Shown: positions 17,389 through 27,039, counted from the first letter of the stretch. The stretch: 64,000 bases of DNA from CAVQFB01 sp963711675 (GCA_963711675.1 CAVQFB010000003.1:248001-312000); one strand, 5' to 3'. The notes: generated by a model from the letters alone, not told the origin. Translations and numbers: made by a program.

Positions 17389-18339
17389 ATGATTGCGACT
17401 TGGGAAGAAGTCACTGAAAAACTGCCACTCATATCGCCTCGTATGGTCGCGAGCCTCGAACGAGTAAGCAAGGACTACGGCTCGGTCCACGCCCTGCGAG
17501 ATATGAGTCTGTCTGTTCGAGCCGGTGAGTTGCTTGCCCTGCTCGGGCCTAACGGTGCCGGCAAGACCACCGCCATAAAACTCCTGCTTGGATTAACTAC
17601 TCCATCGACAGGCCGAGTGACGGTGTTGGGTGGCGACCCGACAAATCCTCTGAACCGGGTCCGCACCGGCGCGATGCTGCAGGTTGCCCGCGTGCCAGAA
17701 ACATTGCGCGTCCGCGAACACATCGATCTGTTTTCCAGCTACTATCCAAATCCCCTGCCCTTCGAAACGACGATTGCTTTGGGCGGCCTCGCCGGTCTCG
17801 AAAATAGGAAGTTCGGGGATCTTTCTGGCGGCCAGAAACAGCGCGTGCTTTTTGCTCTGGCGCTATGTGGAAATCCCGAACTGCTGTTCCTCGACGAACC
17901 TACAGTCGGACTGGATGTGGAGGCGCGCCGTACTCTGTGGGATGAAACCAGGCAATTGATCCGTCACGGAAAAACCATCCTCCTTACAACTCACTACCTC
18001 GAGGAAGCCGATGCCCTGGCCGACCGTGTAGCCGTCATAAACAAAGGGCAGATCATTGCGCAGGGAACACCGTCGGAAATCAAGGCACGCACTACGGGAA
18101 AGCGCATTCGCTGCTCCAGTCACCTCGACCTCAAACTTGTTCAGGCCATACCCGGCGTGGTCGCCACCAAGCAGGACCGTGACCTGCTGGAGATCCAGAC
18201 CTCAAAAGCCGAGACTGTTTTGCGTGAGTTGCTGGCTCTCGATCCGCAGCTCTCAGGCATTGAAGTTGCCGGAGCAGGTCTGGAAGAAGCCTTCCTCGCG
18301 CTGACGCACGGCGACAACAACCACGTTCCCCACAATTAG
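17389..18339 (+). CDS. ABC transporter ATP-binding protein (ABC-2 exporter type)
   Basis: A 316-residue ATPase that powers export together with the permease encoded next. It shows Walker A GPNGAGKTTA at about residue 55, the signature LSGGQKQR, Walker B LLFLDEPTVGLD and the switch His in LLTTHYLEEAD. A C-terminal extension of about 75 residues is typical of drug- or lipid-export ABC-2 ATPases. The ATG at 17389 is chosen with AGGA upstream; homology begins later at MVASLERVSKDYG. The gene starts a five-gene operon with permease, small membrane protein, histidine kinase and response regulator. Confidence 0.92.
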   Translation: MIATWEEVTEKLPLISPRMVASLERVSKDYGSVHALRDMSLSVRAGELLALLGPNGAGKTTAIKLLLGLTTPSTGRVTVLGGDPTNPLNRVRTGAMLQVARVPETLRVREHIDLFSSYYPNPLPFETTIALGGLAGLENRKFGDLSGGQKQRVLFALALCGNPELLFLDEPTVGLDVEARRTLWDETRQLIRHGKTILLTTHYLEEADALADRVAVINKGQIIAQGTPSEIKARTTGKRIRCSSHLDLKLVQAIPGVVATKQDRDLLEIQTSKAETVLRELLALDPQLSGIEVAGAGLEEAFLALTHGDNNHVPHN

Positions 18340-18355
18340 TTTTCGGAGGAATCGA

Positions 18356-19174
18356 ATGGCAACCGCTACCAACACACTTTCGAACACCGTCTACGCTCTG
18401 CCCCTCGGTCGGATCGTGACCGTTTATTTCAAAGAAATAAAATACGAATTTCTCAAGAACCTTCGTATCCCCATGTATTCGCTGTCGACGATGGGATTCC
18501 CCGTGATGTTCTACGTTCTGTTCGGTCTCGTCCTGAATCGCCACGAGGCGTCCCTTGCGGGTGCCACTATCCCGGCGTACTTGCTTGCGACCTACGGCAC
18601 ATTCGGAGTGATGGGCGCCTCACTATTCGGAACGGCGGCCGGACTGGCAGCTGAGCGCGGTCTCGGCTGGCTCCAGGTAAAGCGCGCCAGCCCAATGCCT
18701 CCCTTCGCTTACTTTGCGGCGAAGGTTGCGATGAGCATGATCTTCAGCGCCTCGGTGGTATGTCTGCTTCTCTTGTTGGGAATAACATTCGGGGGTGTCC
18801 AACTCTCAGTGCTGAGCATGGCGAAGTTGATTGCCACGCTCGTGGCCGGCTCCCTTCCGTTCTGCGCCATGGGCTTGGCGATCGGCTACTTTGCAGGCCC
18901 GAACTCCGCTCCCGCAACCATCAACATGATTTACCTTCCCCTGTCGTTTTGTTCGGGACTGTGGGTTCCGTTCATGTTCCTGCCCAAGCTAATGCGTCAG
19001 ATAGCCGTGGCTTTGCCGCCCTACCACCTCTCGCAATTGGCGCTGGGCATCATTGGTGCCGGTCGGCATGAGTCTGCCTGGGCACACTGGGAAGTTCTGG
19101 TTGCCTTCACGTTGATTTGCCTGGGCGTCGCCCGGATCGGTTTCCAGCGCGACGAAGGCAAGAGCTACGGCTAA
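18356..19174 (+). CDS. ABC-2 type transporter permease
   Basis: A 272-residue inner-membrane permease with about six transmembrane helices and the ABC-2 pattern: an N-terminal cytoplasmic helix EIKYEFLKNLRIPMYS, then MGFPVMFYVLFG, and a final LPPYHLSQL segment. It pairs with the ATPase just upstream (16-base gap) and has its own strong ribosome site (GGAGG). The probable cargo is an antibiotic, lipid or toxic compound (family inference). Confidence 0.9.
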   Translation: MATATNTLSNTVYALPLGRIVTVYFKEIKYEFLKNLRIPMYSLSTMGFPVMFYVLFGLVLNRHEASLAGATIPAYLLATYGTFGVMGASLFGTAAGLAAERGLGWLQVKRASPMPPFAYFAAKVAMSMIFSASVVCLLLLLGITFGGVQLSVLSMAKLIATLVAGSLPFCAMGLAIGYFAGPNSAPATINMIYLPLSFCSGLWVPFMFLPKLMRQIAVALPPYHLSQLALGIIGAGRHESAWAHWEVLVAFTLICLGVARIGFQRDEGKSYG

Positions 19175-19209
19175 GAATTTGGTCGGGTGCGCGAGCTCGA
19201 GGTCACGCA

Positions 19210-19404
19210 ATGAACTCCGATAAGTCCAAAGCGTTGGTGTTGACCCTGGCTTTGGTGATCTTCCTGGCGGTCATGATCTACAAGAGGTTCGACTGGCTTG
19301 GACTTATGATTCCCGGAGCAATTCTGATGTGGTACGGCTGGGTCGGGTCTACACTATGGAACAAAGCTGGCTCGCATCGCCGAAAGCGGAGCAGCGTGAA
19401 CTGA
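19210..19404 (+). CDS. Small two-helix membrane protein in the ABC/two-component operon
   Basis: A 64-residue protein starting MNSDKSKALV with GAGG about 9 bases upstream. It has two hydrophobic stretches (about 8-24 and 28-46) and a basic tail (HRRKRSS). It lies between the permease and the sensor kinase and its stop is followed at once by the kinase start. It could be an accessory subunit of the exporter or a modulator of the kinase; no family is recognised. Confidence 0.6.
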   Translation: MNSDKSKALVLTLALVIFLAVMIYKRFDWLGLMIPGAILMWYGWVGSTLWNKAGSHRRKRSSVN

Positions 19405-19405
19405 C

Positions 19406-20490
19406 GTGAAACTTCTACCTCATGACAGGGATCATGGATGGTCGCCTTTCGTATGGCTGATCTTCGTGGTGTTCTTCCTGTTTCACCCGATCCTCGATCA
19501 CGTCAGCCGCCGCGAGTTGGTGTGCGACATTTTGGCCCTCGCGACCTTCCTTGCTCTTTCTTCACGGTTTTCTGGGTAGAGAAGAAATGGCAGTATGCTG
19601 CGGTCGCCGGGATCGCGCTGCTCGGTATCGTGTTTGTGCCTTTCAATCATGGCGCCACGATCTTCTTCATCTATACCGCTTCGTTCATCCCCTTTATAAC
19701 GGACACGTTCAAGCTTGCGCTCAAGCTCTGGATAGCCCTTCTGGTAGTGATCGGCGCGCAAGCGTGGCTCCTGCATCTTCCTCCCGATACCTGGCTCACG
19801 TCCTACGTGGTGGCGATTCCCGTCGGGCTCAGCAATATGTTCTTTGCCCAACGAAATCGGGCAAATGCCAAACTACGGATGGCGCAGGAAGAAGTGGAGC
19901 ATCTTGCGAAAGTTGCCGAACGCGAGCGCATCGCCCGCGATCTGCATGACGTGCTCGGCCACACATTGTCCCTCATTACCCTCAAGTCTGAATTGGCGGG
20001 AAAGCTTATCGACCGCGACCCCACCCGGGCGAAGGCCGAGATCCGGGATGTCGAGCAGACTGCCCGGCAGGCGCTGGCCGAAGTCCGGCTGGCGATCGGG
20101 GGGTACCGGGCGAAGGGACTGCCAGAGGAGTTCAAGCAGGCAAGGGCTGCCCTGGAGACTGCGGGTCTGACGGTCGACTGCGATACCGCACCGGTAGGGC
20201 TTGAGCCAACGCAGGAGAGCATCCTCGCCCTCGCCTTGCGCGAGGCGGTCACCAACATTGTGCGCCATGCCGACGCCCGGCATTGCCGGCTGCTGCTGGC
20301 GCAGACCAATGGCACGTGCCGTCTTGAGATCCAGGACGATGGCCGTGGCGGTCATCTGGTGGAGGGCAACGGCCTGCGCGGCATGCGGGAACGCATCGAG
20401 GCTCTCGGCGGGACTCTGCTGCGAGAGACCCGCGAGGGAACCCGGCTGACCATCACGCTACCTGTTATCGCGGAGCCGAGCCAGAGTTGA
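19406..20490 (+). CDS. DesK/NarX-like membrane sensor histidine kinase, broken by one frame change
   Basis: The N-terminus reads in one frame from the GTG at 19406 (KLLPHDRDHGWSPFVWLIF, then FFLFHPILDH) to about 19556. The rest continues one base earlier (VFWVEKKWQYAAVAG...). One extra T in the TTT run at 19557-19559 restores a continuous protein reading LALFFTVFWVEKK. The repaired kinase has about five membrane helices, the HisKA_3 motif ERERIARDLHDVLGH with the phospho-His, and an ATPase domain (REAVTNIVRHA, DDGRGG, GNGLRGMRER). It should phosphorylate the adjacent response regulator and control the exporter operon. Without repair, an in-frame product could start only internally at 19438, and the first helix would be lost. 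Confidence 0.85.
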
Positions 20491-21120
20491 TCGCCCCTGC
20501 CAAAGATGGCCGCAGGACCATCCGCGTGGTAATCGCGGAGGATCAGGGTATGGTCCTGGGCGCGCTCGCGGCACTGCTCGAGATCGAGGGTGACATTTCC
20601 GTTTCCGGTCGTGCGCGCGATGGCCGCGAGGCGCTGAGCGCTGTGCTCACGAACAAAGCCCGATGTCTTCATCACCGACATCGAGATGCCCCACATGAGC
20701 GGCCTCGAAGTCGCCGCGGAACTCAAGCGCCGCCGCACCGGAACGCGCGTCATCATCGTAACCACCTTCGCTCGCGCGGGATATCTGCGACGCGCCCTCG
20801 ATGCCGGTGCGTCCGGATATCTCCTGAAGGATCGTCCGGCGGAGGAGTTGGCCGATGCGGTGCGTCGCGTGCATCGTGGCCTGCGCGTCATCGACCCAGA
20901 GCTGGCTACGGAAGCCTGGAGCGAGCCCGATCCGCTTACCGACCGGGAGCGGCAGGTGCTTCGTCTTGCGGGAGAGGGCATGGCGAGCGGCGATATTGCA
21001 GCCGAACTCCACCTTTCCGAAGGCACCGTGCGAAACTATCTCTCGGAAGCGATCAGCAAGCTGGGAGCAAGCAATCGGGTGGAAGCCGCGCGTATAGCCA
21101 GAACCAAAGGCTGGCTGTAG
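20487..21120 (+). CDS. NarL/LuxR-family response regulator, broken by one frame change
   Basis: The receiver begins at a TTG overlapping the kinase stop (20487), with IRVVIAEDQGMVLGALAALL. It loses frame at the AAA run 20655-20657. Removing one A gives TNKPDVFITDIEMPHMSG, with the phospho-Asp in FITDIEMP. The remaining receiver (GASGYLLKDRPAEEL) and the LuxR-type helix-turn-helix (LTDRERQVLRLAGEGMASGD, then SEGTVRNYLSEAISKLG) run to TAG at 21118. As printed, only a 144-residue fragment from 20686 keeps the HTH. Its likely role is to activate the upstream exporter operon. Confidence 0.85.
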
Positions 21121-21188
21121 CCAACTCGGCTGTCGCGCAGCTCCTCGCTTCTCCTAGCTGGCGTGCAAACCCATCGCGTTAATGTCGT

Positions 21189-22076
21189 CTACTGCGGCGT
21201 GTCGAGCGGATGCTTGCTCTTCTCGTAGAACTCATTCTGCAGCTTCAGACTCTGCTGGTCGGCCTTCACGGAACGTATCGCGGTCACGATGCCGTCGACC
21301 CACGCCTTCATGCCGTACTCGCCGAGTTCGCGAGTGGCGGCAGCGCCTTCACCGGAGTAATGGTTAGGGAATCGCGCATACCACCAGATCGCGGTATAGA
21401 CGTTGGCGGGCAGATTCAGGCGCATCTGGTCCGCACCTGACTCGCTGGCAGCGCGGTCGAGGTGAACCAAGTCAGGATGTGAGACGAGCGTGTTTGCCGT
21501 CTCGCCTTCGCCAGCGTGCCAATTCGTGACCGTGCTCTTGTGCGGCGGACCTCCAGGCGGCGGCTCAACCAGTCCAAGAACGTAGACAACGTAATCGTGC
21601 TGCTTCTCGAGCTGGGACTGCGCGAAATACGGCAGCAGGTGCTCGTTGCCTCCGTGTCCGTTCACGATGAGGACCTTCTTGCAGCCGTTGCGCGCCATCT
21701 CGTCGGTGGTCTCCTGCAAGAGGCGCAGCTGCAATTCACCGCTGTAGGCGACGGTTCCCGGTTCATGCTTGGCCTCAAAGATCTGGCCGAAGTAATAAGC
21801 GGGAAAGATCACCGCGTATTCCTGCTCGACGCTCTTGTCGACCGCATAGCGGACGTTGAGCAAGTCGGTTCCGAGCGGGAGATGCGGTCCGTGCTTCTCG
21901 ATGATCCCAAACGGCAGCAGGCAAGTGCCTTGCGACACCTGGATACCAGCGTGGAAATCAGCCGCGGTTAATTCCTCCCAGTGGGCGGAAAGTTTGGTCT
22001 GCGACGAGCTGCGAGTGGTGAAGGAGAGACTAAGAATGAGGACGAAGAGAGAGGTGAAGCAAGGTCTGCACGCCAT
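21189..22076 (-). CDS. Secreted creatininase-family amidohydrolase
   Basis: A 295-residue protein with a signal peptide (about 1-26) and a creatininase fold. Metal and catalytic motifs are present: IEKHGPHLPLGTD (Glu, His, Asp), VLIVNGHGGNEHLL, and HAGEGETANTLVSHPDLV with the C-terminal Glu. The family opens cyclic amides such as creatinine, or formamides in cofactor pathways. The secreted acidobacterial forms have no known substrate. GAGGAG precedes the ATG by 8 bases. It is convergent with the response regulator and not in an operon. Confidence 0.85.
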   Translation of the reverse strand: MACRPCFTSLFVLILSLSFTTRSSSQTKLSAHWEELTAADFHAGIQVSQGTCLLPFGIIEKHGPHLPLGTDLLNVRYAVDKSVEQEYAVIFPAYYFGQIFEAKHEPGTVAYSGELQLRLLQETTDEMARNGCKKVLIVNGHGGNEHLLPYFAQSQLEKQHDYVVYVLGLVEPPPGGPPHKSTVTNWHAGEGETANTLVSHPDLVHLDRAASESGADQMRLNLPANVYTAIWWYARFPNHYSGEGAAATRELGEYGMKAWVDGIVTAIRSVKADQQSLKLQNEFYEKSKHPLDTPQ

Positions 22077-22227
22077 GGTGAGTTCTCCTCATGTCGCGCA
22101 TTGTAGCATTCGGCAAAGCTGCTAATTCCTGAAAGATGGGCTATTGAAACGTGTGAATAGCGCAGCTTCTAGCTCTTGGCTATTAGCCATTAGCTTAAAC
22201 CACAAGAGCCCCTCTCGGTCTCAGCGC

Positions 22228-22671
22228 TTACTTCATCTCAGGTTCTACTACTTCGTCGGCGCTCCGCATCTGGAATTTTGAGGCGCGCTGGCAGGTGGAG
22301 TAGCCCACCGGGTGGGTAGAGTCGGAATCTCGGTCGTCTCGCGCTACCTTGTAGCTGCGGAGTTTGTAGCAGACGCCGTCTTCTTCCTGTTTCATGTGTT
22401 CGAAGTATCGCTGCGCGGGTCTATCGAGTGCGTCGGTGGCGGAGTCAGGACCGTTGTGCAGGATTCCGTAGCGCTTGTCGAACGAATCGACCGAGATCAA
22501 CGACTGCCATGGCGCAATCGATTCCGCGGGAGTTGTCGCCGCGCCAGAAGCGGTCGCTGTAGACGGATTCGTCGGCAAGGCCTGATCGCTTGCGGGGGCG
22601 GCACACACCGAAGCCAGGGCAAATGAAATCAGACAGAACAAGGAGATCGCAAGTAAGCCGGTGACTCGCAT
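22228..22671 (-). CDS. Secreted hypothetical protein with a conserved C-terminal YKLRSYKVARD motif
   Basis: A 147-residue exported protein: signal peptide at 1-25, a Ala/Thr/Pro-rich linker, and a compact C-terminal part with two Cys (DGVCYKLRSYKVARDD and PVGYSTCQRASKF). I recall this C-terminal motif in many Acidobacteriota but no function. The start at 22671 has GGAGGA 6 bases upstream; an in-frame ATG at 22716 lies before it. Confidence 0.6.
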   Translation of the reverse strand: MRVTGLLAISLFCLISFALASVCAAPASDQALPTNPSTATASGAATTPAESIAPWQSLISVDSFDKRYGILHNGPDSATDALDRPAQRYFEHMKQEEDGVCYKLRSYKVARDDRDSDSTHPVGYSTCQRASKFQMRSADEVVEPEMK

Positions 22672-23521
22672 ACAGGTTCCTCCGATTTCAAAATTATAGC
22701 TCCGCCGCGCAACCATTCATCGTTTCATTCTTTCCTGGGCGGCGATCGACGCTGGCGACGCGCTCACGCCGGTTTCTTTTTCGCAAAATCCTCAGCGGCT
22801 AAAGCCGCCGGTCTTGTTTAACGCGGTGCGGCACGCCTGAAGGCGTGCCCTGATACAAACCGGACAACTTTCAGCGGCCGGTGAAGGCGTGCCCTGGTTC
22901 GAACCACACTCTTTCAAGAGTGAGGAGGCGTGCCCTGATACGACATCACTTTTCCGCGTGCAGTCGCTTACCGAACCGATGCGACAAATTTGCAGAAATC
23001 AGCACTCGCCAACCTCACCGTCACGGCGGTCGGTAGTGGCTCGATTTGAAACATTTTGTGCGTCTCGGAGGGGGGTACCCCCTCCCCCTGATTTTGCAAA
23101 ATCTCTGGAATCTTCATCTTGGCGCGATTCTCCCGGCAAAATCTAGAGCGGAAAGGGGTTATGGGTAAAATATAGGTGAATAAAGAGTTAACCGCGAGGT
23201 TTGCCAAGATAGGTTTCAAAGCTTCGAGGGTTTCAGAGTTTCAAGGATCGGTATTCAGTTTTCAAGGAGCCGACAGCTGGCGGACACACTCCACCTCAAC
23301 GATGACCCGGGCCACCGCCTTGATCGTGGATCTAGCCGGAGAGGGAAGTCGGTGATAAAGGTCACGGGAGTTTGGTCGATGGAGAGAACTGTGCTTACCA
23401 CGCGGACACGGAGGCACTGAGAACTGCTATTCCACAACATACGGGTATAGGATGAGGCAACCAGATGGCTGGGGCCGTGCTCCTAACGGTGGTACTTGGC
23501 GCCGAAGGACGCTACGACTGA
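22672..23521. other. 850-base gap with palindromic repeats and no gene
   Basis: No supported gene is seen. The first third carries the hairpin repeats at 22795-22945. The rest (22950-23500) shows no codon-like pattern in any frame and no RNA I recognise. The promoter of the His-rich gene should lie near its 3' end. Confidence 0.5.
22795..22945 (+). repeat. Cluster of REP-like palindromes (CTAAAG and TGAA hairpins)
   Basis: The cluster holds GCGGCTAAAGCCGC (22795-22808), the full hairpin GGCACGCCTGAAGGCGTGCC (22830-22849) followed by CTGATACAAACCGG, a half copy at 22881-22901, and a third half copy GAGGCGTGCCCTGATACGAC preceded by its own short palindrome ACTCTTTCAAGAGT (22908-22921). Related copies lie at 54909, 57154, 57188 and 61694-61746. 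Confidence 0.7.
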
Positions 23522-24055
23522 ATGAACAAGCTGATTGGATTGCTTGCGGTATGGCTGGTATTTTCGCTTCCTGCGTTTGCTCAACACGAAGGCCACGCTG
23601 GGCAGGGCGGGCATGAGGGTGGTCCGCAGCACCAGAACATCCCCAAACATGGACCTCCTCCCGTAAAAGAGAGTCACCCGCCGCAGGAGAACCGGCACTT
23701 CAACGATCAGGAAGGGCACCCGGACGCTCCCCATGTCCATCCCAACGGAGAGTGGGTGGGCCACGATACGGGACGCGACGATGTGCACTACCACGTCGAT
23801 CATCCGTGGGAGCACGGACATTTCCGCGGTGGAATCGGGCGGCGGCACGTGTGGCGCCTGGAGGGAGGCGGTCCCGGGCGGTTCTGGTTCCGCGGCTTCT
23901 ACTTCTCGGTGGCCCCGTACGACGTGGGTTACTGCAACGGCTGGCTGTGGGATTCCGACGACATCGTGATCTATGACGATCCCGACCACGTGGGCTGGTA
24001 TTTGGCGTACAACGTGAGGCTGGGAACGTACGTGCACATTATGTACTTGGGGTAG
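23522..24055 (+). CDS. Secreted His-rich protein
   Basis: A 177-residue exported protein (signal peptide 1-21, ...AFAQ) with a very His/Gly/Pro-rich first half (HEGHAGQGGHEGG, and HPDAPHVHPNGEWVGHD). A more ordered aromatic half contains RFWFRGFYFSVAPYDV and WLWDSDDIVIYDDPDHVGWYL. His content suggests metal binding in the periplasm, which is inference. Similar proteins recur in Acidobacteriota as far as I recall. There is no clear ribosome site at 23522. Confidence 0.6.
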   Translation: MNKLIGLLAVWLVFSLPAFAQHEGHAGQGGHEGGPQHQNIPKHGPPPVKESHPPQENRHFNDQEGHPDAPHVHPNGEWVGHDTGRDDVHYHVDHPWEHGHFRGGIGRRHVWRLEGGGPGRFWFRGFYFSVAPYDVGYCNGWLWDSDDIVIYDDPDHVGWYLAYNVRLGTYVHIMYLG

Positions 24056-24063
24056 TTCTTTAG

Positions 24064-24480
24064 TTGCGGCGTTCCCACCCTTTGCGAAGAGCGCGGAGGG
24101 TGGAACCCAGCGGCATTCCAAAAGCAGATTCCGTTGACTCGCCTCGCAGGAGCTCGCCTTGCTTAAAAAGCAGGTCCTTCGCTTCGCTCAGGATGACAAA
24201 GTTTGTGGAGAGGAGCGCGAATGTGCTGGCTGAGGTACTGGCTCAAGTTGAGGCACCCCGCGCCATATCCCTCGCCCCGCAGGGAGAAAACGCGGGGCTT
24301 CGGGATGACTGTGCTGTAGAACAATATAAAATTGGCACTTCGCGAAGAAGGCGGAGGGGGGAACCCACCGGCATTCCAAAAGCAGGTCCCCGTTCGACCC
24401 GCCTCGCGGGAGCTCGGCTTCGCTCAGGGCAGGCTTTCGCTTCGCTCGGGATGACAAAGTTTGTGGAGAGGGACGCGATC
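24064..24480 (+). repeat. Composite intergenic repeat, two degenerate units
   Basis: Two tandem-like units each combine a CCC-rich hairpin around GCGAAGAGCGC/CGCGAAGAAGGCGGA, a GCATTCCAAAAGCAG segment, a CGCC TCGC GGAGCTCG stretch, and the TTCGCTTCGCTCRGGATGACA core followed by AAGTTTGTGGAGAGG. Core copies are at about 24176-24216 and 24440-24471. The whole 449-base gap between the His-rich gene and the FtsX permease gene is made of this repeat and has no gene. Confidence 0.65.
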
Positions 24481-24504
24481 GTGCAGGCGGGCGCGAAATA
24501 CCTA

Positions 24505-27039
24505 CTACTCGATGCGCAGGGCCTGCATGGGTTCGAGACTGGCGGCCCGACGCGCCGGAATCAGTCCGGCCAGCGCGGCGGAGATCGTCAGCACGAGCAA
24601 CGCAATCATGATGCTTGAAGGATCATAGGTGCGCACTTCATAGAGCTGGTCGGCCATATAGCGCGCCCCTAAAAGCGCGACCGGGATTCCCAACGCCAAT
24701 CCCAGACCGACCTGCGTAAATGCGCTTCGCAACACCATGAAAACCACGTTGGTGCGGTTGGCGCCCAGGGCCATGCGTACCCCAATCTCGCTGGTCCGAC
24801 GCGCCACCGCGTACGACGTGATGCCATAGAGTCCGACCGAGGCCAGGACCAGCGCCAGCAATCCGAAGAGTGCGGTCAACCGCGCCACCAGCCGTTCCTG
24901 GTTGAGGTTGTCATTTACCTGGTAGTCGAGCGAATGCAGGTCTGCGATGGTCAGGTTAGGATCGACATCGGCCAGCGTATGCCGCAGCATCGCATCCAGG
25001 TTCTGCGGTGGCTGAGCGAAGTGCAAGGTGATGGAATTGATGTAAAGGGATCGACCCTCAGCCATCACAAAATCGGGGTCGGTCACCTTCAACTGTTGTG
25101 TGAGTGGCCGAAAATACATGGGCCGTATCTTTTGCTGGGGTGAGGAGTACTTGGCATCCGCGACGATCCCTACGATTTCGAAGGCGCCAGCATACTTGTG
25201 GTCAAAGATGCCGAAGTGACGCCCGATGGGATCCTCTTTGGGAAAGAACTTCTTGACGAAGCTCTCATTTACCACGGCGACCATCTGCGAAGTCGCGGTA
25301 TCGGAGTCGGTGAGGCCACGCCCGCGAATCACGGGCTGCCCGACAGTTTCAAAGAACCTGGGGCTCACCCGATCCCACGAGGCGCCAGCGTTCTCGTTCG
25401 GCCCGGGTTCTGGCCTCCCCTCGACCCGCACGGTTTCCCCCCAATTGTTTCCTTCCAAGGTGCTGTACAGGGCCAGGCCCACGCTCTGCACGCCGGGCAA
25501 AGCGCCAAAGTCCTGCTCCAGCTTCTGATAGAGGGCGGGCAGCTTCTCGGGAGTGTAGCCTGCACTGGCGGGAAACAGGTGGAGTACGTACCGGTTTGTG
25601 GTTTGAATGCCAAAATCCTGATGCTCGAGGTTTTGCAGGCTCTTGGTGAGCAGTCCGGCGGTGACGAGTAGTACCAGGGACAGCGCAGCCTGAAACACGA
25701 TCAGCGACTTCTGCGGCAGAGAGGCGTGGTCGCGGGTGGAACGGTTCATTCCGCGCAGCGCCTCGGCCGGATCGGAGTGCGAGGTGATCCAGGCGGGCAC
25801 AATTCCGAACACGATTCCGGTCACGAGGGAAAGCACGAATGCGAATCCCAGCACGGGAAGGGACGGGCTGGCATCGATGGGCAATTGCGGCGAGTCAGGA
25901 AATGCCAGAGATAGGATGGTGCGCGCGCCAGCATAAGCGACGGCCAAACCTACGAGTCCCCCGATGCACCCTAGGATGACGCTCTCGGTCAGCATCTGGC
26001 GCACCAGGCGCTTTCGCGCGGCACCCAGGGCCATGCGAATTGAGGTTTCTGCCTTGCGCGTCGCACCTCTCGCTAACAGCAGGTTGGCTATGTTGGCGCA
26101 AGCGACCAGCAGGACGAGGGCCGAGATGGCCATCAGCAGGTAAAGCCCCTTGCCAGCTTGCTGCTGCAGGTTCTGAATGCCCACGCCGCCAGGTGCGATC
26201 ACGATGTGCTGCTTTGGGATCACTGTCGAGCCACCATTGCGGGTGTACGCGTCCTGGGCGGCAAGCCATGTCCGGAGGTTGGTCGACATTCTGGCTTGCA
26301 GAGATCCCAGGCTTACGCCGGGTTTCACACGCCCGATCGCGTAGAGCCAATTTCCCTCCGGCACATGCAGAAGCGATTTTTCCCGCTGAAGCATGGGCTC
26401 GGCTGCCAGCGGAATCCAGATGGCAGGCGGATTAGGTCTGATCCGGTCACCGAAGAATCCGGGCGGGGCTATTCCCACCAGAGTCATGGGCTGACCCTCG
26501 ATGTAGAGGGTTGAGCCAACCAACGAAGGATCACTGCCGTAATCCGAGCGCCAAGCCTGATAGCTCATCACTACGGCGGGAGCAGCTCCCGGCGCATCGT
26601 CCGCGTCCGTGAGCATGCGGCCGACAAATGCGCCAATACCGAAAGTCGAGAAGTAGTTTCCCGAGACGTACTCACCGCGCTGCGATTTCGCCTGCTCCGA
26701 ACCCCTTCGCACACCCACCTGGTCGCTACCGGACTGCATCGCCGCCAGTTGCTCAAACTCTGGCGTGGTATCGCGGAAATGCCGGTACAGGTCATAGGAG
26801 AAGAGATCGAAGTCGCCATCATCGTCGAGGAAACCGCTATTTATGCAACAGTCGTCTTTGTCTCCGACGCGGTAAAGCGTCTTGGGATCGGCCACGGGCA
26901 GCGACTTGAGCAGCACAGCATGTACCAGCGTGAAGATGGCGGTGTTGACGCCGATTCCCAACGCGATGGTGAGAATGACAGTGAGCCCGAATCCAGGCGA
27001 CTTGCGGAGTTGGCGAAAGGCGAGGCGAAAATCTAGCAT
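24505..27039 (-). CDS. MacB/FtsX-type ABC permease of the acidobacterial orphan (ADOP) family
   Basis: An 844-residue membrane protein with the duplicated layout of the family: N-terminal helix at about 20-45 (FGLTVILTIALGIGVNTAIF), MacB-type periplasmic domain (50-260), first FtsX domain (285-420), second periplasmic domain (about 440-690), and a C-terminal FtsX domain (720-840). Conserved end pieces are TSEIGVRMALGA and LIPARRAASLEPMQALR. No ATPase gene is adjacent, as is usual for this orphan group; it may borrow an ATPase or act in envelope processes. AAGGA lies about 11 bases before the ATG. It is divergent from the GGDEF-EAL gene. Confidence 0.9.
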   Translation of the reverse strand: MLDFRLAFRQLRKSPGFGLTVILTIALGIGVNTAIFTLVHAVLLKSLPVADPKTLYRVGDKDDCCINSGFLDDDGDFDLFSYDLYRHFRDTTPEFEQLAAMQSGSDQVGVRRGSEQAKSQRGEYVSGNYFSTFGIGAFVGRMLTDADDAPGAAPAVVMSYQAWRSDYGSDPSLVGSTLYIEGQPMTLVGIAPPGFFGDRIRPNPPAIWIPLAAEPMLQREKSLLHVPEGNWLYAIGRVKPGVSLGSLQARMSTNLRTWLAAQDAYTRNGGSTVIPKQHIVIAPGGVGIQNLQQQAGKGLYLLMAISALVLLVACANIANLLLARGATRKAETSIRMALGAARKRLVRQMLTESVILGCIGGLVGLAVAYAGARTILSLAFPDSPQLPIDASPSLPVLGFAFVLSLVTGIVFGIVPAWITSHSDPAEALRGMNRSTRDHASLPQKSLIVFQAALSLVLLVTAGLLTKSLQNLEHQDFGIQTTNRYVLHLFPASAGYTPEKLPALYQKLEQDFGALPGVQSVGLALYSTLEGNNWGETVRVEGRPEPGPNENAGASWDRVSPRFFETVGQPVIRGRGLTDSDTATSQMVAVVNESFVKKFFPKEDPIGRHFGIFDHKYAGAFEIVGIVADAKYSSPQQKIRPMYFRPLTQQLKVTDPDFVMAEGRSLYINSITLHFAQPPQNLDAMLRHTLADVDPNLTIADLHSLDYQVNDNLNQERLVARLTALFGLLALVLASVGLYGITSYAVARRTSEIGVRMALGANRTNVVFMVLRSAFTQVGLGLALGIPVALLGARYMADQLYEVRTYDPSSIMIALLVLTISAALAGLIPARRAASLEPMQALRIE

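Noticed and set aside
22795..22945. CRISPR-like or IS-end interpretation of the palindromes
   Set aside because: Spacing is irregular, no spacers, no cas or transposase gene anywhere in the window.
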